Source: Paenarthrobacter sp. (GTDB lineage: Bacteria; Actinomycetota; Actinomycetes; Actinomycetales; Micrococcaceae). From it: a stretch of 64,000 nt of DNA. Below the pieces are notes generated by a model that was not told where the DNA came from, did no database searches, and saw only the letters and a program-made list of their open reading frames with translations. The stretch is taken from assembly GCA_031179305.1 (NCBI GenBank), contig JAPSHX010000001.1, positions 1-64,000 of the forward strand. The letters run 5' to 3'. Positions 8,448 to 17,060 of this stretch are shown one piece after another (the first letter of the stretch is position 1; every line of letters begins with the position of its first letter). The position numbers were made by a program, and so were the translations under genes.

Positions 8448-10397
8448 ATGCCCATCGCCCTTCCCCACCACGATGGGTCCGCGCTGTACTCACCCGGGTC
8501 CGTGTCCCTCGGCGAAACCGTCCGGCTCCGTGTGCGTGTCCCGTCGGGGTGGGGACCGGCGTCGAAAGTCTGGGTCCGTTCTGTCCAGGACGGTGAACCC
8601 CGTTACGACGCCGCCATCCGGCTGGGCACTGCCGATGGCTGGGAATGGTGGGAAGCGGCGATGCTCGTGGCGAATCCGGTGGCGAAGTACCGCTTCCTGC
8701 TGGAGGTCTCCGTATCACACGACGACGATGCTCCAGTTAGAGCCGCAGGTACGGTGGGGCGGCGGTACTGGAACCTCAACGCCCAAGGCCTGTTCGCACG
8801 GGACGTTTCCGATTCAGCAGACTTCAGGCTGACGGCGTTCGCCCCGCCACCGGAGTGGCTGGGCAAGGGCACCATGTACCAGGTGTTTCCGGACCGGTTC
8901 GCCCGATCCACGCAAGCGGACGGACATCCCACGCCGGACTGGGCCATCGCTTGCTCCTGGGATACCCCGGTGGTGGGAACGGGCGAGCAAGCCTCCGCAC
9001 AGTTTTATGGAGGAGACCTTCCCGGGATCACCGGCAAACTGGACCACCTGAAGGAACTGGGCGTGGATGTCCTTTACCTGACTCCCTTCTTCCCAGCACG
9101 TTCCAACCACCGTTACGACGCTTCCACCTTCGATTCCGTGGATCCGCTCTTGGGCGGCGACCAGGCCTTGGTGGATTTGGTTGAAGCCGCAAATGCGCGG
9201 GACATCCGCGTCATGGGGGATCTCACTGCAAACCACTCCGGCGCTGCCCACGAGTGGTTCGTCAAAGCGCTCGCCGATCCGGGATCAGAGGAAGCAGGCT
9301 ACTACTACTTCAGCACGGACCATTCCAGCTATGAGTCATGGTGGGGAGTCCCGTCACTACCTAAATTCAACTGGTCCTCGGAAGCACTCCGCCGGCGTTT
9401 CGTGACGGACGACGATTCCGTGGTTGCCCGCTGGCTTAAGCCGCCGTTCAATCTGGATGGCTGGAGGATCGACGTCGGCAACATGACGGGTCGTCTGGGC
9501 GCGATAGATCTCAACCATGAAGTTGCCCGGCTCATCGCTGACCGCGTGCGTGAGATCAACCCGAACGCGTCCCTGCTCGCTGAGTCCACCTCCGATGCCG
9601 CCCCCGACGTCACGGGTGAGCACTGGCAGGGTGCCATGTCGTACTCGAATCTCACCCGGCCGCTATGGTCCTGGCTCGCCAAAGACGCACCTGACGTTAA
9701 CTTCTTCGGCTCGCCCCAGTCCGGGCCTAACAGGATTCCGGCTGAAGATTTCCTCGCGACGCACCAAGACCTCGCAGCGGGATTTAGCTGGAGTGTGCGA
9801 CAAAACAACATGAACGCCCTCAATACGCACGACACAGCACGTGCAGCCACGGTGATGGTCGACGGCGGCCCGGAAGTGGGCGCGGTGCTCACCTTCTGTT
9901 TGCCGGGACTTCCGGTGCTGTTTGCCGGCGATGAGTTTGGATTCGAGGGGTTCAACGGCGAGGACTCCAGGACTCCCATGCCGTGGGCTGAGTCGGGATC
10001 GGATGGTGAGCAGGCTCCTGTGGTCAAGGATTGTGTGGTGAAGGACCTACGATCCGTCTACGCAAGCCTCGTGAGGCTCCGCAGGGAACTGCCTGCGCTG
10101 ACTGTGGGCGGCGTGCGATGGCTGCACGCAGAGGGCGACGCCATGATCTTTGTCCGGGAAACTGTGGAGTCGTCAGTGCTGGTCTTCGTCTCGAGGGACA
10201 ATGCCGAGGTGGTGCTCGACGATTCGGTTCTCAGCGACACGCAGCTTAAGGCATTGCTACTGTCTCCACTGCACCACTCCGGAACGGTGGCATCGGCAAC
10301 TGCCGGTCCATCCGGCGTCGAAGGTGTTTGCCTACGCTCGGAAGGTATCTCCGCAGGAATCTGGGCGATCCCCGGAACCCGGCTTCCCACGCGCTAG
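8448..10397 (+). CDS. GH13 cyclomaltodextrinase/neopullulanase-type glycosidase
   Basis: A 649-residue GH13 protein. The N-terminal ~110 residues form a beta-sandwich-like domain ahead of the barrel (barrel starts near GKGTMYQVFPDRFARS). The catalytic residues are visible: nucleophile Asp342 in DGWRIDVGN, Glu379 in LLAESTSD, Asp462 in NALNTHDTAR. The N-domain plus barrel architecture fits cyclomaltodextrinase, maltogenic amylase or neopullulanase acting on imported dextrins. No signal peptide is seen, so it is cytoplasmic. It is the last gene of the malEFG operon; the exact substrate within GH13 cannot be settled by eye. Confidence 0.85.
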   Translation: MPIALPHHDGSALYSPGSVSLGETVRLRVRVPSGWGPASKVWVRSVQDGEPRYDAAIRLGTADGWEWWEAAMLVANPVAKYRFLLEVSVSHDDDAPVRAAGTVGRRYWNLNAQGLFARDVSDSADFRLTAFAPPPEWLGKGTMYQVFPDRFARSTQADGHPTPDWAIACSWDTPVVGTGEQASAQFYGGDLPGITGKLDHLKELGVDVLYLTPFFPARSNHRYDASTFDSVDPLLGGDQALVDLVEAANARDIRVMGDLTANHSGAAHEWFVKALADPGSEEAGYYYFSTDHSSYESWWGVPSLPKFNWSSEALRRRFVTDDDSVVARWLKPPFNLDGWRIDVGNMTGRLGAIDLNHEVARLIADRVREINPNASLLAESTSDAAPDVTGEHWQGAMSYSNLTRPLWSWLAKDAPDVNFFGSPQSGPNRIPAEDFLATHQDLAAGFSWSVRQNNMNALNTHDTARAATVMVDGGPEVGAVLTFCLPGLPVLFAGDEFGFEGFNGEDSRTPMPWAESGSDGEQAPVVKDCVVKDLRSVYASLVRLRRELPALTVGGVRWLHAEGDAMIFVRETVESSVLVFVSRDNAEVVLDDSVLSDTQLKALLLSPLHHSGTVASATAGPSGVEGVCLRSEGISAGIWAIPGTRLPTR

Positions 10398-10498
10398 AGG
10401 GCACCCCAGGCGATGCAGGTGCTGGCTAGACTGGCAAGGAAAAGACTGCGAAGACTGCCGGTTTGGCGTGTCCGCGGTGCTCATGTGGAGGGAAAGCC

Positions 10499-11962
10499 TT
10501 GTCGGACGAAACGGCCATCGCCGGAACATCGGGGGAAAGCATCAAGGAACGCACGGTGGGCCGTGGGGAAGCCACCCAGCCACCTGCCATCGAGGGGATT
10601 TTCTTGGAGAAGCTTGCCGCTGGACTTGGTGCTGGGCAGGTGACTGACGATGAAGAAACCCTCAGCGTGTACTCAGTGGATCAAGGACCACTGCTGGAAA
10701 GGCACCTGCCCCTGGCTGTGGTGTGGGCCGAGTCCGTGGAAGACGTGCAACACATTGTTCGCAGCTGCGCCGCCCATCAGGTGCCGATCGTTCCCCGGGG
10801 TGCCGGGACCGGCGTCTCCGGGGGAGCACACGCGACGCAAGGCTGCATTGTCCTGAGTTTGGAACGGATGAACCGCATCCTGGACCTCAATCCCGACGAC
10901 GAGACCGCCGTCGTCGAACCCGGCGTCATCAACGCCGATCTGAACGCCGCCGCCGCAGAGCACGGTCTCATGTATGCGCCCGACCCCGCCAGCTACAAAA
11001 TGTCCACCATCGGCGGCAACGTTGCCACCAACGCCGGAGGACTGCGCTGCGCCAAATACGGCGTAACACGCGATTCCGTGCTGGCCCTGGACGTTGTGAT
11101 GGCCGACGGCTCACTGATGCATACCGGCCATCAGACTTTCAAAGGCGTCGCAGGCTATGACCTGACCGCGCTGCTGGTGGGCTCCGAAGGGACGCTGGGA
11201 ATTGTGGTGGGCGTGACTGTCCGCCTGAAATACCTGCCGCGAGAGGTCCACACCATTGCTGCGTTCTACCAAGACTTCCGCAGGGCGGCCGCCGGAGTGC
11301 TCGCCGTGGGCAGGGCCCGGGTACAGCCGGCCATCATGGAACTGCTGGATAACGGAACTCTGGTGCAGTTGGATGAAATGCATGGTGGTGACCTCCAGAC
11401 GCGCGGTAAGTCGCTGCTCCTGATCCAGACCGATGGCTTCGGTGCCGCAGCGGAGGCCGACGTCGTCCGGCAGGTCCTCGCTGAAGGCGGCGCCACGGTG
11501 ACCACGGAAGTCAGCGCCGAAGCCGAGATGCTGGTGGAAATGCGACGCAACAGCCGCGGCGTCGAAGTGGACGACGAATTCAGGGTGGGGGAGGACATCG
11601 CCGTCCCGCGCTCCAGGTTGGTGGACTTTGTTGCCGAACTGGAAGCGATGGCCGCCCGATTCCGCGTGATGCTAAAGGTGGTGGCGCACGCAGGAGACGG
11701 CAACCTGCACCCGACGTTCTGGATGGAACGTGTGGACCCTGCTACTGATGCGGCTGCTTTGGAGCGGCTCAACGCGGCGTTGGATGAATCCATCCGGGTA
11801 GGCCTCGAGATGGGCGGCACCATCACCGGTGAGCACGGCGTGGGCCAATACAAGCTGCGATGGCTCGGCCTGGAGCAGCCCGAGCCCGTGAGGGAGCTGC
11901 AGCGGCGCATCAAGGATCTGTTCGACCCGCAAGGGATTCTGAACCCGGGAAAGGCTATCTAG
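10499..11962 (+). CDS. FAD-linked oxidase, glycolate oxidase GlcD / D-lactate dehydrogenase type
   Basis: A 487-residue flavoprotein with an N-terminal FAD_binding_4 (VAO-type) domain: VPIVPRGAGTGVSGGAH binds FAD, and SYKMSTIGGNVATNAGG and GSEGTLGIVVGV follow. The C-terminal FAD-oxidase domain ends in the conserved HAGDGNLHPTF and GEHGVGQYK motifs. It would oxidise a 2-hydroxy acid (glycolate or D-lactate). I prefer the TTG at 10499 because a GGAGGGA ribosome site lies 5 nt upstream; an in-frame start at 10463 would add 12 Cys/Gly-rich residues. It is monocistronic, 101 bp after the maltodextrin operon. Confidence 0.87.
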   Translation: MSDETAIAGTSGESIKERTVGRGEATQPPAIEGIFLEKLAAGLGAGQVTDDEETLSVYSVDQGPLLERHLPLAVVWAESVEDVQHIVRSCAAHQVPIVPRGAGTGVSGGAHATQGCIVLSLERMNRILDLNPDDETAVVEPGVINADLNAAAAEHGLMYAPDPASYKMSTIGGNVATNAGGLRCAKYGVTRDSVLALDVVMADGSLMHTGHQTFKGVAGYDLTALLVGSEGTLGIVVGVTVRLKYLPREVHTIAAFYQDFRRAAAGVLAVGRARVQPAIMELLDNGTLVQLDEMHGGDLQTRGKSLLLIQTDGFGAAAEADVVRQVLAEGGATVTTEVSAEAEMLVEMRRNSRGVEVDDEFRVGEDIAVPRSRLVDFVAELEAMAARFRVMLKVVAHAGDGNLHPTFWMERVDPATDAAALERLNAALDESIRVGLEMGGTITGEHGVGQYKLRWLGLEQPEPVRELQRRIKDLFDPQGILNPGKAI

Positions 11963-12015
11963 GCGCGTTCCCGGAGTGGCTGTCTTCGGGGGGCGTCCTG
12001 CAGGTTCCCTCCTCA

Positions 12016-12081
12016 CCCAACTAGGTAACAGTTCAGGTCGTTCTCAGGGCTGAGAACGACCTGAACTGTTACCTAGTTGGG
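12016..12081. repeat. 32-bp perfect inverted repeat (long hairpin)
   Basis: Positions 12016-12047 are the exact reverse complement of 12050-12081, leaving only GG between the arms. There is no T-tract on either strand. It lies between the GlcD-like gene and the PNPOx-like gene, which point the same way. It could be a U-less (I-shaped) actinobacterial terminator or a member of a repeat family; the sequence alone cannot decide. Confidence 0.9.
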
Positions 12082-12128
12082 AAAACAAGACCGATCCGGC
12101 TGCCCGGAACCAAGAGGGGGCCTGTCGA

Positions 12129-12647
12129 GTGGGACCTCTGCGGCGTATCCTCGGCGATATGACGAACTCACCATCAGGGACTCAACAACCGGAAACACCT
12201 GCCACGGAAATCCTGGAAACCAACGAATGCTGGGAGCTCCTTCGCGGCGTCTCAGTGGGCAGACTCGCAGTTGTGGTGGATGACCACCCGGACATCTTTC
12301 CCGTGAATTACAAGGTTGATCACGGGACCATGGTGTTCAGGACCGGTGAAGGCACCAAACTTCATGCAGCACTAGGCGACGCGCCTGTGGCCATCGAAGC
12401 CGACGGCGTCAACGCCGAAACAGGGGTGGCATGGAGCGTGGTGGCTAAGGGGCAAGCGTCGGCCGTGAAGCTGACGCAGGACGTGCTGGATACCATCGGA
12501 CTCCTCCTGTTCCCGTGGGAAGCAGGCCAGAAGGACCAGTTCATCCGCATCACACCTAGCGAAGTGACGGGCCGTCGCTTCACGGTTACCCCGGCTATGA
12601 CGTGGTGGACTCCGTTGGATAATGCCCCCACGGCACGAGGCGAGTAA
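12129..12647 (+). CDS. Pyridoxamine 5'-phosphate oxidase-family (FMN/F420-binding split barrel) protein
   Basis: A 172-residue protein with the short split-barrel flavin-binding fold: CWELLRGVSVGRLAVVVDDHPDIFPVNY marks the first strands and the C-terminus ends in a WWTP segment. Such actinobacterial proteins bind flavin or F420 and their substrates are mostly unknown. The GTG at 12129 has a GAGGGGG site 8 nt upstream. The ATG at 12159 is an alternative, with a TATCCT -10-like box just before it that would fit a leaderless transcript. The core domain is unaffected by the choice. Confidence 0.75.
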   Translation: MGPLRRILGDMTNSPSGTQQPETPATEILETNECWELLRGVSVGRLAVVVDDHPDIFPVNYKVDHGTMVFRTGEGTKLHAALGDAPVAIEADGVNAETGVAWSVVAKGQASAVKLTQDVLDTIGLLLFPWEAGQKDQFIRITPSEVTGRRFTVTPAMTWWTPLDNAPTARGE

Positions 12648-12677
12648 GCCCTAACACCGGGAACCCGGGAAACTCCA

Positions 12678-14093
12678 CTAGTCGTCCGCGTCCGGGTACT
12701 CGTCCGCTTCGTCGTACCGGCCGGATTCCTCCACCTCGACCTCAAGGATCTTGAGCAGCTCCGTGTCCGGGTTCAGCATGATGGCAGCTTCGTCGCGGCG
12801 GTGCTGCAACACGGTGTCCAAGTAGGACTGCACTGTCTCCGCCAGGGGAACGTACCTGTCCTGCTTCTGGCTCATGTACCAGCGGTGTTCCAACACTTCA
12901 TGGACAACTTCCGCGGGCTCCAGTTTCCCAGCGAGGTGCCGTGGAATAGACCGCACAATGGGCTCGAAAATCTGGCTGACCCAGATGTGCGCGCTGATTT
13001 CCTCGTCCAGGTCCGGGTTGTTGTCTGCCCGGAACTGGTCCATGTCATTGAGGAGCCTGCGGGCCTGGTTCTCCTGGGCGTCCAAGCCGGTGAGGCGCAG
13101 CAACCGCCGCTGGTGGTGCCCGGCGTCGACCACCTTGGGCTGGAGCTGGATGGTGGAGCCGTCCGCCGTGGTCTTGATGGCGTACTCCTCCACATCGAAG
13201 CCGAGCTCGTTGAGGCGACGGATGCGGGCCGCCACGCGCCAGCGTTCGCCGAGTTCGAAGGACTCTTTTTCCGTCAGCTCGGTCCAGAGTCGACGGTAGC
13301 TGTCCATGATCAGCTCGCTGGTGGCCACGGGGTCCACCTTCTCTTCGATGAGCCCGCCGTCCAGCAGGTCCATCAGTTCACCGGCGATGTTCACCCGGGC
13401 GATTTCGAGGTCGTATTCGCGCTGGCCCATGGACAGGTCCGGGTAGAGCTCGCCCGTTTCGGCGTCCACCAGGTACGCGGCGAAGGCGCCGGCATCACGG
13501 CGGAACAACGTGTTGGACAGTGAGACGTCACCCCAGTAGAAGCCCACAAGGTGCAGGCGCACCAGCAGCAGCGCCTGGGCATCGATGAGCCTGGTCAGGG
13601 TGTCCTTGCGCAGCATCTGGGAGAACAGCGCACGGTACGGCATGGAGAACTTCAGGTGCCGCGTAACCAGTACCGGGTTCAGTGGCTTGCCGTCGGCGGT
13701 GGTCCTGCCCGTAATGACAGCAACCGGCTCAACACAGGGGACGTCCAGCCGGGCCAGCTTCCGCAGCATGTGGTATTCGTGGCGGGCAACGTGCTCAGAG
13801 GTTTCCTTGATGGCGATCACAGAGCCACCCAAGTGCGCGAAGCGGACGATGTGCCGGGAAATACCACGCGGGAGTGCGGCAAGGTTCTCGGCAGGCCAGT
13901 CTTCCAACGCGATGTGCCACGGGAGGTCCAGTAACTCCGGATCTGCCGCAGCGGCCGTGATGTTCAGGGATCCGATGACGCTCGCGGGAGGTGCGGAGTC
14001 CTGGGCACTCGCGGCTTCGGTTCGGGGGAGCTTTCCGATCTGCCCGTAGTCGGTGGGTTCGTCGTGCCACTGGGCTTCGTTTTGCTCGCTCAT
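12678..14093 (-). CDS. DUF4032-domain, kinase-like protein
   Basis: A 471-residue protein of the DUF4032 family, found mainly in actinobacteria. The N-terminal half is lipopolysaccharide-kinase-like: VIAIKETSE carries the ATP-binding Lys, and HLVGFYWGDVSLSNTLF resembles the catalytic loop, followed by YLVDAETGE as the metal-binding Asp. The C-terminal half (about 250-445) holds the DUF4032 region and ends in a very acidic tail. Its start overlaps the stop of the hexosaminidase gene (ATGA), indicating an operon. The phosphorylation target, if any, is unknown. Confidence 0.8.
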   Translation of the reverse strand: MSEQNEAQWHDEPTDYGQIGKLPRTEAASAQDSAPPASVIGSLNITAAAADPELLDLPWHIALEDWPAENLAALPRGISRHIVRFAHLGGSVIAIKETSEHVARHEYHMLRKLARLDVPCVEPVAVITGRTTADGKPLNPVLVTRHLKFSMPYRALFSQMLRKDTLTRLIDAQALLLVRLHLVGFYWGDVSLSNTLFRRDAGAFAAYLVDAETGELYPDLSMGQREYDLEIARVNIAGELMDLLDGGLIEEKVDPVATSELIMDSYRRLWTELTEKESFELGERWRVAARIRRLNELGFDVEEYAIKTTADGSTIQLQPKVVDAGHHQRRLLRLTGLDAQENQARRLLNDMDQFRADNNPDLDEEISAHIWVSQIFEPIVRSIPRHLAGKLEPAEVVHEVLEHRWYMSQKQDRYVPLAETVQSYLDTVLQHRRDEAAIMLNPDTELLKILEVEVEESGRYDEADEYPDADD

Positions 14094-15667
14094 GCCTCAA
14101 TTGTTCCGTACTGGGAGGGCGGGGTTGTAAACGGCCAGTCCGGCTTGGCGGCCCATTCGACGTCGGGCGCTTCCTGGAAGGTGACACCCTGCTTGGCGAG
14201 CCGCTCGCCCAAGGCGCCCAGCCGACGTCGGAAGTCACCGGTGTTCCGGGCTTCCTGACCGGACCACGCAACTTCCGCCAACGAAACCAGCCGCGGGTAC
14301 AGGAGCCAGTAGGCCTGTTGGTTGTTTCGGACCGTCTCGGTCCAGAGAGGGCCTTCGACGCCGAGGATATTGTGGTCTTCCAGGCCGCCCTGGGCAGGAT
14401 CCCAGTTGTAGTACTCGGCCCAGGTGAAGGGTCCTCCTTCAACCCACTGGAGTCCGATGGGGCTGCTGTCGTTGTACTTCTGATCCAGGTAGCTGTTGGC
14501 TGCGGGGGACATGATGACCTTGGAACCGCCCTCACCAGCCTGCCGCACCACGGGAGCGAAATCGCCGTGCCAGTACTGGATCACGGAACCTTCAGGAAGC
14601 TCGACGGCGGCGAATTCGTTCCAGCCCACCACGGACTTTCCGGTGTCCGCGCCGATTCGGACGAACTGCTGCACCATCTCGACGTACTCGTCGTGGCCGG
14701 TTACCAGGGCTTCGTCGCCGCCAATGTGGAGGTATGGGCCTACCGTGATGGCCGCGAGCTGGCCGAGGACTTCCCGGACGAACTCGTAGGTGGCAGGCAA
14801 GTTCGCGCTGAGGGTTGACCAGCCCACCTCCGCGGTGGTTCTCATGGCTTTTGCGACGCCGTCCGGGTTGAGCTGCGGAATGGCGGCGAGGGCGGAATTG
14901 ACGTGTCCCGGGAGATCGATCTCTGGGACAACCAGGACGTTCTTGCTGGCGGCGTAGGCTTGGATGTCCTTGAAGTCCTGCTGAGTGTAAAACCCTTCGC
15001 GGCCCCGTGCAGGCATCGCCGTGTGGACCTCGACAGCTCCTCGGCCGCCCACCGCGGTGAGATTCGCGTAGGGCATTCCGGAAGGGTTGCGCGCAGACCC
15101 GGGATCGTGGATCTCGATCCGCCATGCTTGATCGTCAGTAAGGTGCAGGTGCAGGGTGTTCAGCTTGAACTGCGTCATGACGTCGATCTGCTCCTTCACC
15201 TCCTCCACTGTGAAGAAGTTGCGGGCAACGTCCAGCATGAGGCCGCGGTACGCGAAGCGAGGCGTATCGAAAATTTCGACGGCGGGAATCACCCAGGTGT
15301 GTTCGCTTGAGTCAGCGCCCTCAACGGCCGCCGGTAAGAGCTGGCGAAGCGTCTGGATTCCGTTAAAAAGTCCCGCGGCAGTGGAGGCCGTAAGCCTGAC
15401 CCCGCCCTCGGTGACGCTGATCGCGTAAGCTTCCGCGCCGCCGTCGAACGCTTCCACCAGCTCCAGTGTGATGTCGCCTGGCCGGGTGTCCTCAACTATC
15501 GGCAGTCCAAAACCGGTGCCGCGGCGCAACACGGTGGCGAGCTGCTCAGCGACCGGTACCGCCAGGTGGGCAGCGGTGATCCGTGCTGTGAGTGTGAGGG
15601 TGAAAGCCGGGCCATCCAGGAGCGCCACGTGCGAAGGCCGTGGGATCAGGTTATCTGTAGTGTTCAT
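14090..15667 (-). CDS. Beta-N-acetylhexosaminidase (GH20)
   Basis: A 525-residue GH20 enzyme that removes terminal GlcNAc/GalNAc from chitin- or peptidoglycan-derived oligosaccharides. After a GH20b-like N-terminal domain (about 1-130), the barrel starts at YRGLMLDVARNFFTVEEV. The substrate-assisted catalytic pair is in LHIGGDEAL (Asp-Glu), and LHLHLTDDQAWRIEI is conserved. No signal peptide is visible, so it is probably cytoplasmic and works on imported chitobiose-like sugars. It is the first gene of a two-gene unit with DUF4032. Confidence 0.9.
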   Translation of the reverse strand: MNTTDNLIPRPSHVALLDGPAFTLTLTARITAAHLAVPVAEQLATVLRRGTGFGLPIVEDTRPGDITLELVEAFDGGAEAYAISVTEGGVRLTASTAAGLFNGIQTLRQLLPAAVEGADSSEHTWVIPAVEIFDTPRFAYRGLMLDVARNFFTVEEVKEQIDVMTQFKLNTLHLHLTDDQAWRIEIHDPGSARNPSGMPYANLTAVGGRGAVEVHTAMPARGREGFYTQQDFKDIQAYAASKNVLVVPEIDLPGHVNSALAAIPQLNPDGVAKAMRTTAEVGWSTLSANLPATYEFVREVLGQLAAITVGPYLHIGGDEALVTGHDEYVEMVQQFVRIGADTGKSVVGWNEFAAVELPEGSVIQYWHGDFAPVVRQAGEGGSKVIMSPAANSYLDQKYNDSSPIGLQWVEGGPFTWAEYYNWDPAQGGLEDHNILGVEGPLWTETVRNNQQAYWLLYPRLVSLAEVAWSGQEARNTGDFRRRLGALGERLAKQGVTFQEAPDVEWAAKPDWPFTTPPSQYGTIEA

Positions 15668-15700
15668 GCCGTTCTTTCACAGGAGTTAGGTTAACGCGAG

Positions 15701-15730
15701 AGCGGCCCGACCGGGAGGGGTCGGGCCGCT
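15701..15730 (-). terminator. Hairpin downstream of the sugar ABC ATPase gene
   Basis: A 12-bp perfect stem (15701-15712 with 15719-15730, AGCGGCCCGACC) and 6-nt loop lies 41 bp after the ATPase stop and just before the hexosaminidase start. It lacks a T-tract, so it would be a U-less terminator if it functions as one. Confidence 0.55.
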
Positions 15731-15771
15731 ATCACAATGCAGACGTACAGACGCGTCAGCGCCGGTGGGGA

Positions 15772-16854
15772 CTAGTCGCCCAGGCGAAGGCCGGTCTTCG
15801 TGTCGAACAAGTGCACGTGGCCGGACTGCGGACGAACGAAGATGGACTCGCCCTTCATCGGGGGGCGACGACCGTCGACGCGTGCAACGATGTCGTGGCT
15901 CTTGCCATCAAGGATGGTGTGGCCGTAGACGTAGGCGTCGGCGCCGAGTTCTTCGACAACGTCAACCTCAACCTGGAGGCCTTCGCCGTTGCCGACAGTC
16001 TCGAGGTCTTCCGGACGGGAACCGACCGTGACGGTCTGGCCGTGCGCCTCTTCGAGGACGTCGCGCGGCACGGGGTAAACCGTTCCGCCGAACTGCACGC
16101 CGCCGTCGACTACAGGCAGTTCAAGCAGGTTCATGGCCGGGGAGCCGATGAAGCCTGCAACGAAGACGTTCTGCGGGCGGTCATAGAGGTTGCGCGGGGT
16201 GTCGACCTGCTGCAGCAGGCCGTCCTTCAGGACTGCAACACGGTCGCCCATGGTCATTGCTTCGACCTGGTCGTGCGTCACGTAAACCGTGGTGACGCCG
16301 AGGCGACGGGTCAGGGATGCGATCTGCGTACGGGTCTGGACGCGGAGCTTGGCGTCAAGGTTTGAAAGCGGCTCATCCATGAGGAAGACCTGCGGGTTAC
16401 GAACGATTGCACGGCCCATGGCAACACGCTGGCGCTGACCACCGGAGAGGGCCTTCGGCTTGCGGTCCAGGTACTGCTCAAGGTCGAGAAGCTTGGCGGC
16501 TTCGCGGACACGCTCGGCACGCTCTTCCTTGGAGACGCCGGCGATCTTAAGGGCGAAGCCCATGTTGTCCGCAACGGTCATGTGCGGGTACAGGGCGTAG
16601 TTCTGGAAGACCATTGCGATGTCGCGGTCCTTCGGCGGGACGTCCGTGACGTCACGATCACCGATCAGGATGCGGCCGGCGTTGACGTCCTCAAGGCCTG
16701 CGAGCATGCGCAGGGAGGTGGACTTACCGCAACCGGAGGGTCCAACGAGGACCAAAAATTCGCCATCGGCGATGTCGATGTTGAGCTTATCGACGGCGGG
16801 CTTATCTGTGCCCGGGTACAGACGCGTAGCGTTATCAAAAGTAACTGTAGCCAC
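15772..16854 (-). CDS. msiK: Multiple-sugar ABC transporter ATP-binding protein (MsiK/UgpC/MalK type)
   Basis: A 360-residue ATPase of the carbohydrate CUT1 class. Walker A GPSGCGKST (near residue 38), Q-loop FQNYALYPHMTV, signature LSGGQRQRVAMGRAI and Walker B VFLMDEPLSNLD are intact, and the C-terminal ~120 residues form the TOBE/MalK regulatory domain (RPEDL). It stands alone with no permease beside it. In streptomycetes a lone MsiK energises many sugar importers; here both the malEFG and the fructan transporters lack an ATPase. The GTG at 16854 is chosen because GAAGGG lies 9 nt upstream; an upstream in-frame GTG (16872) overlaps that site. Confidence 0.88.
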   Translation of the reverse strand: MATVTFDNATRLYPGTDKPAVDKLNIDIADGEFLVLVGPSGCGKSTSLRMLAGLEDVNAGRILIGDRDVTDVPPKDRDIAMVFQNYALYPHMTVADNMGFALKIAGVSKEERAERVREAAKLLDLEQYLDRKPKALSGGQRQRVAMGRAIVRNPQVFLMDEPLSNLDAKLRVQTRTQIASLTRRLGVTTVYVTHDQVEAMTMGDRVAVLKDGLLQQVDTPRNLYDRPQNVFVAGFIGSPAMNLLELPVVDGGVQFGGTVYPVPRDVLEEAHGQTVTVGSRPEDLETVGNGEGLQVEVDVVEELGADAYVYGHTILDGKSHDIVARVDGRRPPMKGESIFVRPQSGHVHLFDTKTGLRLGD

Positions 16855-16926
16855 AGTTATCAATCCCTTCACCGGCAGGTACGTGCCGGACGATCCGTTG
16901 TGAATGGTTCATTTTCTTCAGTTGAA

Positions 16927-16949
16927 CTCCCCGGCCAATGGCCGGGGAG
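16927..16949 (-). other. Hairpin in the leader of the sugar ABC ATPase gene
   Basis: A perfect 10-bp stem (16927-16936 with 16940-16949, CTCCCCGGCC) with an AAT loop lies about 75 bp upstream of the ATPase start, inside its presumed 5' UTR. No known riboswitch is recognised; it may be a leader structure or a terminator relic. Confidence 0.5.
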
Positions 16950-17060
16950 GATCGCGTGACGCCGCACGGTACTGTGCGTCACATCACAACCAAGAGTATG
17001 TCAGACTTTTTGACTAACTACCTAAATGTTACGAATGTCACATGTTGAGTTCGTCACAGA

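Noticed and set aside
10463..10498. Extra Cys-rich N-terminus (MACPRCSCGG) on the GlcD-like oxidase
   Set aside because: It resembles a zinc ribbon half, but the GGAGGGA site lies inside it and points to TTG 10499 as the start.
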